DNA from: Desulforapulum autotrophicum HRM2
Lineage (GTDB): Bacteria; Desulfobacterota; Desulfobacteria; Desulfobacterales; Desulfobacteraceae
Direction of reading: 5' to 3'
NCBI RefSeq assembly: GCF_000020365.1
Contig: NC_012108.1
Coordinates: 2,914,001-2,978,000, forward strand
Length of the DNA: 64,000 bases
Each line of letters opens with the position of its first letter. The stretch's first letter is position 1. Positions 1-8,859 of the stretch are shown in pieces. A program made the translations under genes and the position numbers. The notes beneath the pieces are model-generated. The model was not told where the DNA came from, made no database searches, and saw only the letters and a list, made by a program, of their open reading frames with translations.

Positions 1-1
1 T

Positions 2-559
2 GGAAAAAATATTAAACAATTCAAGGCCAAAGATTACAGAAAAAAAATCTCTGTTGTATTTCAGGACCATATAAGATATCAATTGTCTGCCAGGGAAAAC
101 ATTTACCTGGGTGATATTGACCAAAAGGACAATATCCACAAAATAAGACAAGCTGCCGTGCAAACAGAGATTGACAGCAAAATCGGCAGTTTCGCTTCAG
201 GTTATGACACCATCCTTGGCCGTTGGTTTAAAAACGGGGAAGAACTCAGCATCGGCCAATGGCAGGCAATGGCCATTTCCAGGGCTTTTTTCAGGGACGC
301 TGAAATGGTTATATTGGATGAACCCTCAAGCGCCCTTGACCCTGAAACAGAGCAGGCAATTTTTTCAAAGCTCAAACGACTGATCCATGGGCGCACGGCG
401 TTGATCGTCAGTCACCGGTATTCCACGGTTCGAATGGCTGATCGGATTCTTGTGCTGGACAAGGGGCAGATTATCGAACAGGGTACCCATAAAGAACTGA
501 TCGAGCAAAATGGAACCTATGCCAGATTGTATAGCACCCAGGCCGGTGGTTATGCATGA
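2..559 (+). CDS. ABC exporter, ATP-binding domain (5' end outside window)
   Basis: C-terminal part of an ABC transporter nucleotide-binding domain. The frame is open from base 2, so the gene starts outside the window; the TTG at 83 is only an internal codon. Visible in order: a Q-loop (VFQDH), the ABC signature as ELSIGQ (LSIGQ instead of LSGGQ), Walker B with catalytic Glu (VILDEPSSALDP), the D-loop, and the H-loop (IVSHRYSTV). The end (ILVLDKGQIIEQGTH) is typical of exporters of the MsbA/HlyB type with fused membrane and ATPase domains. Walker A and any membrane domain are not visible. The substrate cannot be told; a small secreted protein gene lies 107 bp downstream on the same strand. Confidence 0.9.
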   Translation, partial: GKNIKQFKAKDYRKKISVVFQDHIRYQLSARENIYLGDIDQKDNIHKIRQAAVQTEIDSKIGSFASGYDTILGRWFKNGEELSIGQWQAMAISRAFFRDAEMVILDEPSSALDPETEQAIFSKLKRLIHGRTALIVSHRYSTVRMADRILVLDKGQIIEQGTHKELIEQNGTYARLYSTQAGGYA

Positions 560-666
560 TTGGATTTGGCATTGATATTGCATTAGATCTTAGATACGAA
601 TTTAAGAAATGTACCATCAACAATGGGCAAGACACTGAATAATTAATACTTGCACTGGAGAAGACA

Positions 667-1251
667 ATGAACAAATTATTATCTGTCATGACAGCACTGG
701 CTATGATTGCCGGTTTAACCTCAACGGTTTTTGCTGCTGAACAAGACTGGCGCACACCGTTTATAGCGGCATTGCAGGACGGAAAAACAGCAACCATGGC
801 TAAGGGTGAAGGACTTGCCTATACCGCCCCCGAAGAAGTGGTGCTGAAAGAAGCTGTTTCAAAGGCCATGGAGCAAGACGCACCGGCCTGTGAGTGCATG
901 AAAATGGCCATTGATCTTGAATACAATCCCTACTCAGTTCTTAAATCCATCTACTCAGTCGGTGGCAATGTCACCCTTGATCAGTTGTGCATGTGCGCAA
1001 CTGAAGCCGGGATCATGAAAGCCATCATTGCAAAAGCTGCTGTGGATGCCCTTTCTCCGACAGGGGAAGCGTTGTTTGACCGGGACGAAATTGCTCAATG
1101 CCAATGCCTCAGGGGTGAAGAAGGCTTGGCCTACACCCCGCCACCTGAAGAGGGCTTGCCCTACACGGCCCCCATTGCACCGTTACAGTCCGTTAGTGCT
1201 GATACCGGAAGAACCAGAACCTTTGCCAGCCCCACTGTACCGACAATTTAA
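667..1251 (+). CDS. Secreted 194-residue protein with three CxC motifs and EGLAYT repeats
   Basis: Not recognised as a known family. A Shine-Dalgarno GGAGA sits just upstream of the ATG. Residues 1-23 form a Sec signal peptide (MNKLLSVMTALAMIAG...VFA), so the protein should be periplasmic or secreted. The mature part has three CxC motifs at about residues 75-77, 108-110 and 145-147, separated by short helical stretches. A Pro/Tyr peptide is repeated: EGLAYTAPEE at 48-57, EGLAYTPPPE at 152-161 and EGLPYTAPIA at 162-171. A strong terminator follows, and an independent promoter starts the next operon, so it is a single gene or the end of the upstream exporter unit. Function unknown; CxC motifs could form disulfides or bind metal. 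Confidence 0.75.
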   Translation: MNKLLSVMTALAMIAGLTSTVFAAEQDWRTPFIAALQDGKTATMAKGEGLAYTAPEEVVLKEAVSKAMEQDAPACECMKMAIDLEYNPYSVLKSIYSVGGNVTLDQLCMCATEAGIMKAIIAKAAVDALSPTGEALFDRDEIAQCQCLRGEEGLAYTPPPEEGLPYTAPIAPLQSVSADTGRTRTFASPTVPTI

Positions 1252-1269
1252 TAAAAGATATCAGAAGGG

Positions 1270-1300
1270 CCCTGCAATTATAAAATTGCAGGGTTTTTTT
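1270..1300 (+). terminator. Rho-independent terminator
   Basis: A perfect 10-bp stem (CCCTGCAATT, 1270-1279, pairing with AATTGCAGGG, 1284-1293), an ATAA loop and a run of seven T. It lies 19 bp after the stop of the small secreted protein gene and separates it from the polysaccharide operon. Confidence 0.95.
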
Positions 1301-1301
1301 G

Positions 1302-1330
1302 TTGACATTCCATTAAATGAAGTGTGTATT
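1302..1330 (+). promoter_or_regulatory. Candidate sigma-70 promoter of the polysaccharide operon
   Basis: TTGACA at 1302-1307, a 17-bp spacer, then TGTATT at 1325-1330 (four of six matches to TATAAT). It begins right after the terminator and lies about 55 bp before the ATG at 1389, so it fits a promoter for the export operon. Inferred from sequence only. Confidence 0.6.
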
Positions 1331-1388
1331 GTTGTTTTTTAAGTCATAATTTTCAAGACCATTACAACTAAAAACTTAAGGAGCCGGC

Positions 1389-2702
1389 ATGTACTGGAGA
1401 GTATCGATTCTGTCACTGTTCTTTTTTATTTTCTCGTTCGGGTATTCAACAGCCGCTACGGATCTGCCTGTCGGGCAGAGTGAAACCGCATTGCCCTCTG
1501 GCGACGAGGAAATCACAGCTGATATCTTTGGAAAAAAAGGGGGAGTGATCCATCCTTTTTTGCTGTTTGAAGAAAAATATACAGACAACCTCTACCTGAC
1601 CGACTCAGACAAGGACGAAGAATTTGTCACCACTGTCAGCCCTGGATTGTGGCTTGCTTTGCCGGGAAACAGGGAAAAACTCCTGGAAATAGGACTGTCA
1701 ACCTCCTCACCCGGAGGCCTTAACCTGAGCCGAATAAAACCTGAGACCACAAGGCGCACCCAGGGGTATCTGCTGTATGCCCCTGAGTTTGTTTTCTATT
1801 CAGACCATACGGGTGACAACTCAACCAACCACCGGGCTGAGGGAATGTTTCAGTACAACTTTAACATGGGATTATCCATTGACGTCATTGATCAATTTAA
1901 CTCAAGGCATGAAATCAATGACAATGGTATCTATGAAGGCCTTGATAAATACAAGGACAATTTATTCGATCTCATCATGGTTTATGAAACATCTGAAAAA
2001 TTCAAATTCAGGTTTGACTACTCAAACTACGACCTTGAATATGATGGAAGCGTCAACGAGTACAGAAACAGAAACGACAACTCGTTTTCTGTCTATGCCT
2101 TTTACCAGGTCAAACCCAAAACTTCGGTTTTTGTGGAGTATGAATTCTCCGACATTGAATTTGATACCTATACAGATGCAGACAGTGTTGAAAATCGGTT
2201 CTATACGGGTGTTGAGTGGGATGTGACGGCAAAGACCACGGGCCGCATCAAGGTGGGTTATATTTTCAAGGATTTTGATTCCGGGGATGTGGATGACCAG
2301 GACGGTTTCTCATTTGAAATCCAAACCCAGCATAATTTCAATCCAAAAAGGGGTTTTCGTTTAACGGGTTTTAGAAGATTCAACGAGTCCACCATGGTTG
2401 ATGCATCAACCTATATTGCAACCGGCGTTTCAGCTGCATGGCTCCAGCGCTTTACTGAAAAATGGTCTGGGACTCTGGCCGTTGGAATCACCAACGAACA
2501 GTACAAGGGGGAATCCACATTTGAAGGCGTGACCGATGAAAGGGAAGATGATATCTTTTCTGTCGTACCTGCCCTGCGGTATGAATTCAGGGATTGGATG
2601 ACCTTTGATCTGGGCTATGCTTTCGCCCAGAGGAATTCCAGTTTTTCAACCTTTGATTACAACGAAAACACAATCTTTTTCCGAGTTGACCTTTCCATTT
2701 AA
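1389..2702 (+). CDS. Outer-membrane beta-barrel protein of an exopolysaccharide locus
   Basis: A 437-residue exported protein. AAGGAG lies 6-11 bp before the ATG, and residues 1-22 are a signal peptide (MYWRVSILSLFFFIFSFGYS). The rest is rich in alternating aromatic strands and acidic turns (repeated short beta segments such as RFDYSNYDLEYDGS) and ends in FFRVDLSI, an aromatic-terminated last strand as expected for an outer-membrane barrel. It resembles the large barrels that accompany Wza/Wzc-type export genes in Proteobacteria (BBP2-like). It is the first gene of an operon with the Wza-like gene only 3 bp downstream, so it probably sits in the outer membrane as part of polymer secretion. 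The family name is an inference; barrel topology is fairly clear. Confidence 0.75.
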   Translation: MYWRVSILSLFFFIFSFGYSTAATDLPVGQSETALPSGDEEITADIFGKKGGVIHPFLLFEEKYTDNLYLTDSDKDEEFVTTVSPGLWLALPGNREKLLEIGLSTSSPGGLNLSRIKPETTRRTQGYLLYAPEFVFYSDHTGDNSTNHRAEGMFQYNFNMGLSIDVIDQFNSRHEINDNGIYEGLDKYKDNLFDLIMVYETSEKFKFRFDYSNYDLEYDGSVNEYRNRNDNSFSVYAFYQVKPKTSVFVEYEFSDIEFDTYTDADSVENRFYTGVEWDVTAKTTGRIKVGYIFKDFDSGDVDDQDGFSFEIQTQHNFNPKRGFRLTGFRRFNESTMVDASTYIATGVSAAWLQRFTEKWSGTLAVGITNEQYKGESTFEGVTDEREDDIFSVVPALRYEFRDWMTFDLGYAFAQRNSSFSTFDYNENTIFFRVDLSI

Positions 2703-2705
2703 ATT

Positions 2706-3500
2706 ATGAAACGATTTTTAATTTTAATAGTATTTCTTCTTGTTTTGTGCGGGGTTGTGCCGTCATCATTTGCCGGTGAGTATTTTGTGGGAAACGGCGA
2801 CGTTCTTGCCATCAACGTGTATGAAAACGAAGACCTTTCGACAACGGTAAGGGTTACGGCGGATAATACCATCCGTGTGCCCCTGATCGGAGAGGTGAGC
2901 GTGAAAGGCCTGTCGGTTTCCCAGGTGTCCAAAAAACTTGAAGACCTGTTTGCCGACGGGTATCTGATCAATCCCCAGGTGGATGTGTTTATCAAGGAGT
3001 ACAGAAGCAAAAAAGCAACCATCCTTGGTCAGATTCGAAACCCGGGGCTGTTTGAACTCCAGGGGGAAATTACCCTGCTGGAATTCATCTCAACAGCTGG
3101 CGGCATCCTGATTGATGCCGGCAACACGGCAACTATCAAGCGAAAAAAGCCAAAAGACAACCAGGAAGACAGCATTATCATTGATCTTGAGCGACTCATC
3201 AAGGAGGGAGATACCTCCCTCAACCTCCCCATCCGTGACGGTGACAGTGTGTATATTGCCAAGGCTGATATTTTCTATGTCTCGGGCGAGGTTAAAAAGC
3301 CAGATTCCTATAAACTCGATTCCGACATGTCCGTCATTAAAGCCATTACAAAGGCTGGCGGATTTTCCAAGATTGCATCCAAGGGAAAGGTCCGGATCAT
3401 CCGATTAATCAACAATAAAAAACAGGTCCTTGAGAATGTGAACATGGACGAACCTGTTATGCCAGATGATGTCATTGTGGTACCGGAGAGCTTTTTTTAA
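2706..3500 (+). CDS. Wza-like polysaccharide export protein
   Basis: 264 residues. The signal peptide (MKRFLILIVFLLVLCGVVPSSFA) has no proper lipobox. The Poly_export domain follows (VGNGDVLAINVYENEDLS, about residues 28-100). Two SLBB-type repeats come next: ATILGQIRNPGLFELQG at about 100-175, and FYVSGEVKKPDSYKL at about 195-260. The family forms the outer-membrane or periplasmic channel through which capsule or exopolysaccharide leaves the cell, working with a Wzc-type inner-membrane partner. That partner is the next gene, 2 bp away. Length is short compared with E. coli Wza (about 380), as is common for the BexD/Wza variants of deltaproteobacteria. Confidence 0.9.
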   Translation: MKRFLILIVFLLVLCGVVPSSFAGEYFVGNGDVLAINVYENEDLSTTVRVTADNTIRVPLIGEVSVKGLSVSQVSKKLEDLFADGYLINPQVDVFIKEYRSKKATILGQIRNPGLFELQGEITLLEFISTAGGILIDAGNTATIKRKKPKDNQEDSIIIDLERLIKEGDTSLNLPIRDGDSVYIAKADIFYVSGEVKKPDSYKLDSDMSVIKAITKAGGFSKIASKGKVRIIRLINNKKQVLENVNMDEPVMPDDVIVVPESFF

Positions 3501-3502
3501 CC

Positions 3503-5686
3503 ATGGAAGAAAAAGAGATACACCTGCGGGACTACCTCAGGGTTGTCAATAAACGCAAAAATACTGTTTTGACGTTTTTCACCATCACCTTTGTTGTTGT
3601 GGTCATCGCAACTTTTACCACAACGCCCCTCTACCTAGCATCCACTCGGGTGATGGTTGAAAAAAACACCTCAAGCGCCCTTGACGGCATGTACAGCTAC
3701 ACCCCCTATGATCCTGAATTCCTTGAAACCCAGTACCAGATCATCAAGAGTGCCTCGGTTGCAAAAAAAGTGGTGGAAAGTTTTGATGTGGAAAAGGTGT
3801 ACACCACTTTTTTCCCGGAAGATACGTCTGAATCTTCTTTTTATAAATCGTCCATGGCCTGGATCAAGGATAATTATGCCTCCCTCAAGCAGATGATAGG
3901 CATAGACCGCTTAACGCCGGAATCAGAAATCCCAGGTGAAACGCCCGTTCCCCTGACCAAGGCAGAACAGCTGGAACTGTTCATCCAAGAGGGCATAAAA
4001 GTTGAGCCTGTTCAAAACTCCAGGGTGGTTGAAATCAGTTTCATGTCGGACAATCCCGCCCTTGCCATGAAGGTATCCAACTCCATTGCCAGGGCCTATA
4101 TTGACGAACTCCTGGATATGCGCATGGAGACCTCCAACTACAGCATCCGCTGGATGACCAAAAAAGCTGAGATCCAACGGACAAAACTTGAAGAGACAGA
4201 AAGGGAGCTCACAAAATATCAAAAGGACAATGCAATAATCACCATTGAGGATCGCATGACGGTCCTTCCTGAACGATTGTCCGAACTCAGCCGCAGACTC
4301 ACAGCAGCTGAGACAGAAAAAAAAGAGATGGGGGCCATCTACCGGCAGATAGAAAGCATCAACAAGGCCCATCTTGAGACCATCCCGGCCATTGCAGAGA
4401 ATCTGGCCATTGATTCCATCAAAAAACAGATCATCGCATCTGAGCAGAAAATTTCTGAACTTTCAAAAAAATATGGCAGGAAACATCCGGTAATGATCTC
4501 TGCCAATGATGAGTTAAGGGGACTTCAGCAAAAGAAGACCCGTGAAATTCAAAAGGCGGTCCAGACCATCCAGAATCAGTATCAACTGGCCGCCTCCAAT
4601 GAAAAAAATCTGCGGGCTCTTTTAAATGAAACCAAATCTGATACCACCAATCTCAATGAAAAGTATATTCAACTTAAAATCCTGAAACGTGAAGTTGAGA
4701 CCAACCGCTTTCTCTATGACGCCCTTGTAAAGAAAATGAAAGAAAAGGGAATCACCGAGGAGAACCAGACGGTCAATGTGTGGGTGCTGGATAAGGCGAC
4801 CCTGCCAAAATTTCCGGCCAGTCCCAGAAAAAAAAGAAACCTTGCCCTTGCCATTGTTCTTGGCCTTTTTGGTGGTGTGGGCCTTGCCTTTTTCTTTGAA
4901 TACCTGGACAACACAGTAAAAAGTCCGGAGGATATTGAGGATCGGTTTGACATCCCTGTCATCGGGACCATCGGGTTGTTCAAGGACAAGCATGAAACCC
5001 TTGTTCAAAATATATTGACCAAGTCCAAATCGCCGTTGTCTGAAAACTTTAAATCCCTTAGAACCTCGGTATTTCTCTCGTCTGCCGACACCCCGCCCAG
5101 GACACTTCTGGTAACGAGCATGTCCCCTGGCGAGGGAAAATCTTCCATCAGCGCCTGCCTTGCAGCAGCCATTGCAGAAACAGGAAAAAAGACCCTGCTC
5201 ATTGACGCTGACATGCGAAGACCCGTACAGCACACAAATTTTGCCATTGAAAACACCTCCGGCCTGAGTTCATTTCTGGCCGGTGTCTCTTCAAAGGACC
5301 TGATTAATAAAGACATTGCTGAGAATCTGGATCTCATCTGTTCAGGTCCCATTCCGCCAAATCCTTCAGAGCTTTTAAGCGCCGATCGCACTGAAAAAAT
5401 GGTCCATAGGCTCTCAGAGACCTATGATATGATCATCATCGACTCGCCCCCCCTCATCAATGTGACCGATGCCCTTATCCTAAGCCAACGGGTGGATGGC
5501 ATAATCATTGTCGCCCATGCCGGTTCAACCACCTATGAGATGATCAACAAGGGGTTAAAACTATTGACTGACAATTCCGCACCAGTTGCAGGAATGGTCA
5601 TAAACCGGTTTGATGCCAAAAAGAGCGGCTACTATTACGGTTATGGAGACTATTACTATTCATCCACCGATGTAAAAGAATCCTGA
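3503..5686 (+). CDS. Wzc/GumC-like chain-length determinant with BY-kinase domain
   Basis: A 727-residue inner-membrane protein. The N-terminal Wzz domain has TM1 at about residues 20-40 and TM2 at about 450-467, enclosing a long coiled-coil periplasmic loop. The C-terminal cytoplasmic kinase (about 500-727) shows Walker A (SPGEGKSS, about 540), Walker A' (LLIDADMRRP, about 568) and Walker B (MIIIDSPPL, about 645). It ends in a tyrosine cluster (SGYYYGYGDYYYSS), the usual autophosphorylation tail of bacterial tyrosine kinases. It controls polymer length and export with the Wza-like protein encoded upstream. Kinase and Wzz parts are fused in one chain, as in E. coli Wzc. Confidence 0.93.
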   Translation: MEEKEIHLRDYLRVVNKRKNTVLTFFTITFVVVVIATFTTTPLYLASTRVMVEKNTSSALDGMYSYTPYDPEFLETQYQIIKSASVAKKVVESFDVEKVYTTFFPEDTSESSFYKSSMAWIKDNYASLKQMIGIDRLTPESEIPGETPVPLTKAEQLELFIQEGIKVEPVQNSRVVEISFMSDNPALAMKVSNSIARAYIDELLDMRMETSNYSIRWMTKKAEIQRTKLEETERELTKYQKDNAIITIEDRMTVLPERLSELSRRLTAAETEKKEMGAIYRQIESINKAHLETIPAIAENLAIDSIKKQIIASEQKISELSKKYGRKHPVMISANDELRGLQQKKTREIQKAVQTIQNQYQLAASNEKNLRALLNETKSDTTNLNEKYIQLKILKREVETNRFLYDALVKKMKEKGITEENQTVNVWVLDKATLPKFPASPRKKRNLALAIVLGLFGGVGLAFFFEYLDNTVKSPEDIEDRFDIPVIGTIGLFKDKHETLVQNILTKSKSPLSENFKSLRTSVFLSSADTPPRTLLVTSMSPGEGKSSISACLAAAIAETGKKTLLIDADMRRPVQHTNFAIENTSGLSSFLAGVSSKDLINKDIAENLDLICSGPIPPNPSELLSADRTEKMVHRLSETYDMIIIDSPPLINVTDALILSQRVDGIIIVAHAGSTTYEMINKGLKLLTDNSAPVAGMVINRFDAKKSGYYYGYGDYYYSSTDVKES

Positions 5687-5702
5687 CCCGGGCGTTTTAT
5701 CG

Positions 5703-8033
5703 TTGAAACTGGTTAACTACATATTCTATTTTCTCATCATTGCCTGCCCCCTTGCCTTTGGAACGGTTCATCCTTGGTCCATTGCTTTGATGGAAATTCT
5801 CTGCTTTTCTGCCCTGTTCCTTTGTCTGACCAACATTGTGCAAAAGGGCAGGGCGTTCCACCTCCCGCCAGGCAGTCTGCCTTTTTTTCTATTCATGACA
5901 TTTATGCTCTTCCAGGTCATCCCCCTGCCGGTCCAGTTGGTAAAAAGCCTTTCTCCTGCAGCCTTTCAGGTCCATCAAAACACCGACGTTTTTTCCGGGC
6001 CTGCACGGTTTATGACCCTTTCCATTCATCCAGGGGCCACTATTGGCGAATTTTTCCGCTACCTCTCCTACTGGGCGTTTTATGTGTTGACGGTTCAGCT
6101 TTTGACGAACAAAACCCGCCTCAAACGAACCATCATTGTAATTACCATCTTTGGCGGACTGTTATCCTTTTCATCAATTCTCCAATTTTATCTGACAAAG
6201 GACATGGCCCTGTGGTTCTGGCATGTGCCGGTAAACTCCATGATTGTGGGTCCCTATATCTGCCACAACCACTATGCCGGTCTCATGGAGATGATTTTTC
6301 CAGTTGTGCTGGCCCTTTTCTTTTTTTATCGGCCAAGGATGGCAAACACCACACTGCTCCAAGGGGTTATCCAGATTTTAAGCCAGGAAAAGGCCAACAT
6401 TCACCTGATCATCGGTGGCGCAGCCCTGCTGATTGTCACCTCCGTGTTTGTGAGTCTTTCCCGGGGGGGAATGATCAGTCTCTGCCTCTCCCTTGTTTTT
6501 TTCACCTTTCTGCTGTTTCGACGAAAAATAAGCCGGGGCAACACCCTTTTAATCATTGCGGTCATTGTGGTTGCGGCCCTTTCCATTGCCTGGTTTGGGT
6601 GGGATCAAATCTTTGACCGGTTTTCAAAACTTAAAAACGCCCAGGGCGTGATCCATGAATCCAGGTTTGATTTCTGGCAGGACAGCCTGGGGATCATCAG
6701 GGATTTTTTCTGGGTAGGATCTGGATTCGGCACCTATATCGATATTTTTCCGGCCTACCAGACGGTGTATGGTGCCCTTACAATTAATCATGCCCACAAT
6801 GACTATATTGAAATGGTCGTCGAAGGCGGCTTGGTTGGCTTTTTGCTGGCCGCAGCCTTTATTGTCACCCTTTTTTCCAAAACCTACTCCAGGTTCATGC
6901 AAAGAAAAGATGCCTATTGCGTCTACATCTACATGGGCAGCATCACAGGCCTTGTAGCCTTTCTTTTCCATGGGTTTACCGATTTTAATCTCCACATTGC
7001 AGCCAATGGCCTCTGGTTCTTTTTCATGGCAGGCCTTGCCGTGTCCGCTGCCAATACAAAAATAAAAACCCCGGCCATCTCAACCCTGCTTGTGCCTGTT
7101 AAATCCCCTGTATTTAAAAAAGCAGTCATCGGCCTTACAATGGTTGCCCTGGCAGGTGGTGGGGTTTACAAACTCTCAGTTTTGACGGGTTATTACTATT
7201 TTTCCCATATCAGAAAAATGACCATAGCCGCCACAACACCTGTGGATACCCTTGAAAAGATAGAAAAAATAGCCGGGATTGCTATAAAATTTGACCCCCT
7301 GAATGCAGATTACCATTTTGCCGTTGCCAATGCAGCCATGTATTTAAACCAGGCTCCCACGGCCCTTGAAAATTTCAAGCAGGCAGTTGCCCTGAATCCT
7401 GCCAGCAGTACTTATCTCAAACGGTTAGGGCTGTTCTTTCAAATGACAGGCAATGCTGAACAGGCAGGCTCGCTTTTAAAGGCAAGTGTCACCTACGACA
7501 TCAGTGACCCTGACAACGCCCTTGAATATGGTGCCTGGCTATTGTCCCGGGACAGGGTGGGGCAGGGCACCGTGTATGTTCGAAGGGCCATTGAATTAGA
7601 CCCCAAAATGATTGACAAGGCTCTGACTACCATGGCAGTTCTGGGACTAAACGATGAAGAAATGGCAACGGGTGTTCCAAAAATGCCCGGTCCCTACATT
7701 GTCTGGGCCAATTTCCTGTATGGTAATGGAAAGATAGCCCTTGCCGAACAAAAATATCTGGAAACCCTTGATTATATTGAAAAACAAAAAAAGATAAGTG
7801 CCTGGGATTTTTACCGTGTCTGCCGGTTTTTTCAAAAACAGGGGAAGACAGAAACAGCCCTTAAGGTTATGCAGCGGGCCGTACAGGTGCTGCCCCTGGA
7901 TGCAGGCATCAGAATCAGCCTGGGGGATATCTATCGAAAAATGGGCGTTACCTACCGGGCCGACGAGGAGTATGAACAGGCCCTTCTCATTGATCCCGGC
8001 AACAAAAAGGCAAAACAGAGACTCAAGCGCTGA
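5703..8033 (+). CDS. O-antigen ligase/polymerase-like membrane protein with TPR tail
   Basis: 776 residues, TTG start 16 bp after the kinase gene. About ten hydrophobic segments occupy residues 1-480. The loop segment NHAHNDYIEMVVEGGLVG (about residue 362) is the typical Wzy_C/WaaL motif. Residues about 540-776 hold several tetratricopeptide repeats (for example AMYLNQAPTALENFKQAVAL and ADEEYEQALLIDPGNKKAK). Members join sugar repeat units to a growing polymer or lipid carrier in the inner membrane. The operon context with Wza and Wzc homologues supports polymerisation of an exopolysaccharide. Whether it is a polymerase or a ligase cannot be told from sequence. Confidence 0.85.
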   Translation: MKLVNYIFYFLIIACPLAFGTVHPWSIALMEILCFSALFLCLTNIVQKGRAFHLPPGSLPFFLFMTFMLFQVIPLPVQLVKSLSPAAFQVHQNTDVFSGPARFMTLSIHPGATIGEFFRYLSYWAFYVLTVQLLTNKTRLKRTIIVITIFGGLLSFSSILQFYLTKDMALWFWHVPVNSMIVGPYICHNHYAGLMEMIFPVVLALFFFYRPRMANTTLLQGVIQILSQEKANIHLIIGGAALLIVTSVFVSLSRGGMISLCLSLVFFTFLLFRRKISRGNTLLIIAVIVVAALSIAWFGWDQIFDRFSKLKNAQGVIHESRFDFWQDSLGIIRDFFWVGSGFGTYIDIFPAYQTVYGALTINHAHNDYIEMVVEGGLVGFLLAAAFIVTLFSKTYSRFMQRKDAYCVYIYMGSITGLVAFLFHGFTDFNLHIAANGLWFFFMAGLAVSAANTKIKTPAISTLLVPVKSPVFKKAVIGLTMVALAGGGVYKLSVLTGYYYFSHIRKMTIAATTPVDTLEKIEKIAGIAIKFDPLNADYHFAVANAAMYLNQAPTALENFKQAVALNPASSTYLKRLGLFFQMTGNAEQAGSLLKASVTYDISDPDNALEYGAWLLSRDRVGQGTVYVRRAIELDPKMIDKALTTMAVLGLNDEEMATGVPKMPGPYIVWANFLYGNGKIALAEQKYLETLDYIEKQKKISAWDFYRVCRFFQKQGKTETALKVMQRAVQVLPLDAGIRISLGDIYRKMGVTYRADEEYEQALLIDPGNKKAKQRLKR

Positions 8034-8054
8034 CAGGGGCCAATGCCTTATACC

Positions 8055-8152
8055 TTAAGTTCAGTCACTCGCTGATGCGCGCCTGCACCTAACCATCCAT
8101 AAGTTCCAGCCACGCTGGCCGGAATCGGCCCATGGCGTATCCTGAAACTTAA
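8055..8152. repeat. Palindromic intergenic unit between convergent genes
   Basis: TTAAGTTCAG (8055-8064) is mirrored by CTGAAACTTAA (8142-8152), and a short hairpin CCAGC-CAC-GCTGG lies inside (8106-8118). It fills the space between convergent genes and overlaps the stop codon of the minus-strand gene. It may work as a bidirectional terminator or be a REP-like unit; there is no clear T-run. Confidence 0.4.
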
Positions 8153-8853
8153 TCGTTTATGTGCATCTCAGCGTATTGGGCAAGCACCTCGTGGATTTTC
8201 GGGGGAGGGGAGATGGCAAAATAGTTTTCAGCAACCACGTGGCCGATTTCATGGGTGACCACCCTTAATTTTGCATTGTTGGCCGAATAAAAAACAGTCT
8301 TTTCACCCGGCGAAAAAAAGGCAATATAGTTGACTTTTCGGTGGTAGATTCGCTGGTACGCTGCCTGAACGCCCCTGGTTGACCCATGAATGACAATGTT
8401 GAACCTGAGCGTTGCCGGATACATATCCAGGACTGTTTCAACCTTTTCAACGATCAGATCAATTTTATTTTTCACCTCATCTTCTATGGTATCACTCTTT
8501 TTTCCCTTTAAAAGATATTTGAGGTTTCCCATGTAGAGCTTGTTGTTGAATTTTCTAAGGGCTTTTACATCTGAATAGGTGATGGTGGTGTATCTGGATT
8601 GGATCGTTTTGATATTCGGGTCTATTGCCGGCGTGATTGACCGAGGTGGGGCAGAGTTTATTGCCGGGGGTGAAGCAGACATCGTCCTGGGAGGATCCTC
8701 GGCGTGTAAGGGTCCCAGGGCTGCAAAAACCAGCAGAAGGGCTTTTGCAAGACAGGGTATGACTGCTCGGCACAGGGTCGAGAGATTATCCGCAAACTCC
8801 TGGATTGCCCTGTTTTTTTCAAGGGATGTTATGAATGGTCGACACATGGGCAA
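8149..8853 (-). CDS. Exported HExxH zinc-peptidase-like protein
   Basis: 234 residues. The hydrophobic stretch AKALLLVFAALGPLHA (about residues 36-51) looks like a signal peptide with an unusually long N-terminal region; starts at Met1 or Met3 are both possible. The mature part ends with VTHEIGHVVAE, a gluzincin-type HExxH zinc motif, followed about 20 residues later by HEVLAQYAE, whose Glu could be the third ligand. The middle is basic and contains FNIVIHGSTRGVQAAYQ. The architecture resembles small secreted putative metallopeptidases of unknown role. It lies at the end of a minus-strand group with a HAMP protein and a foldase and faces the polysaccharide operon. Substrate unknown. Confidence 0.7.
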   Translation of the reverse strand: MPMCRPFITSLEKNRAIQEFADNLSTLCRAVIPCLAKALLLVFAALGPLHAEDPPRTMSASPPAINSAPPRSITPAIDPNIKTIQSRYTTITYSDVKALRKFNNKLYMGNLKYLLKGKKSDTIEDEVKNKIDLIVEKVETVLDMYPATLRFNIVIHGSTRGVQAAYQRIYHRKVNYIAFFSPGEKTVFYSANNAKLRVVTHEIGHVVAENYFAISPPPKIHEVLAQYAEMHIND

Positions 8854-8859
8854 CCAATC

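Noticed and set aside
5774-6616. 280-codon frame inside the Wzy-like gene
   Set aside because: Out-of-frame shadow with His/Cys-rich, unlike-protein composition; the main frame has clear membrane segments.
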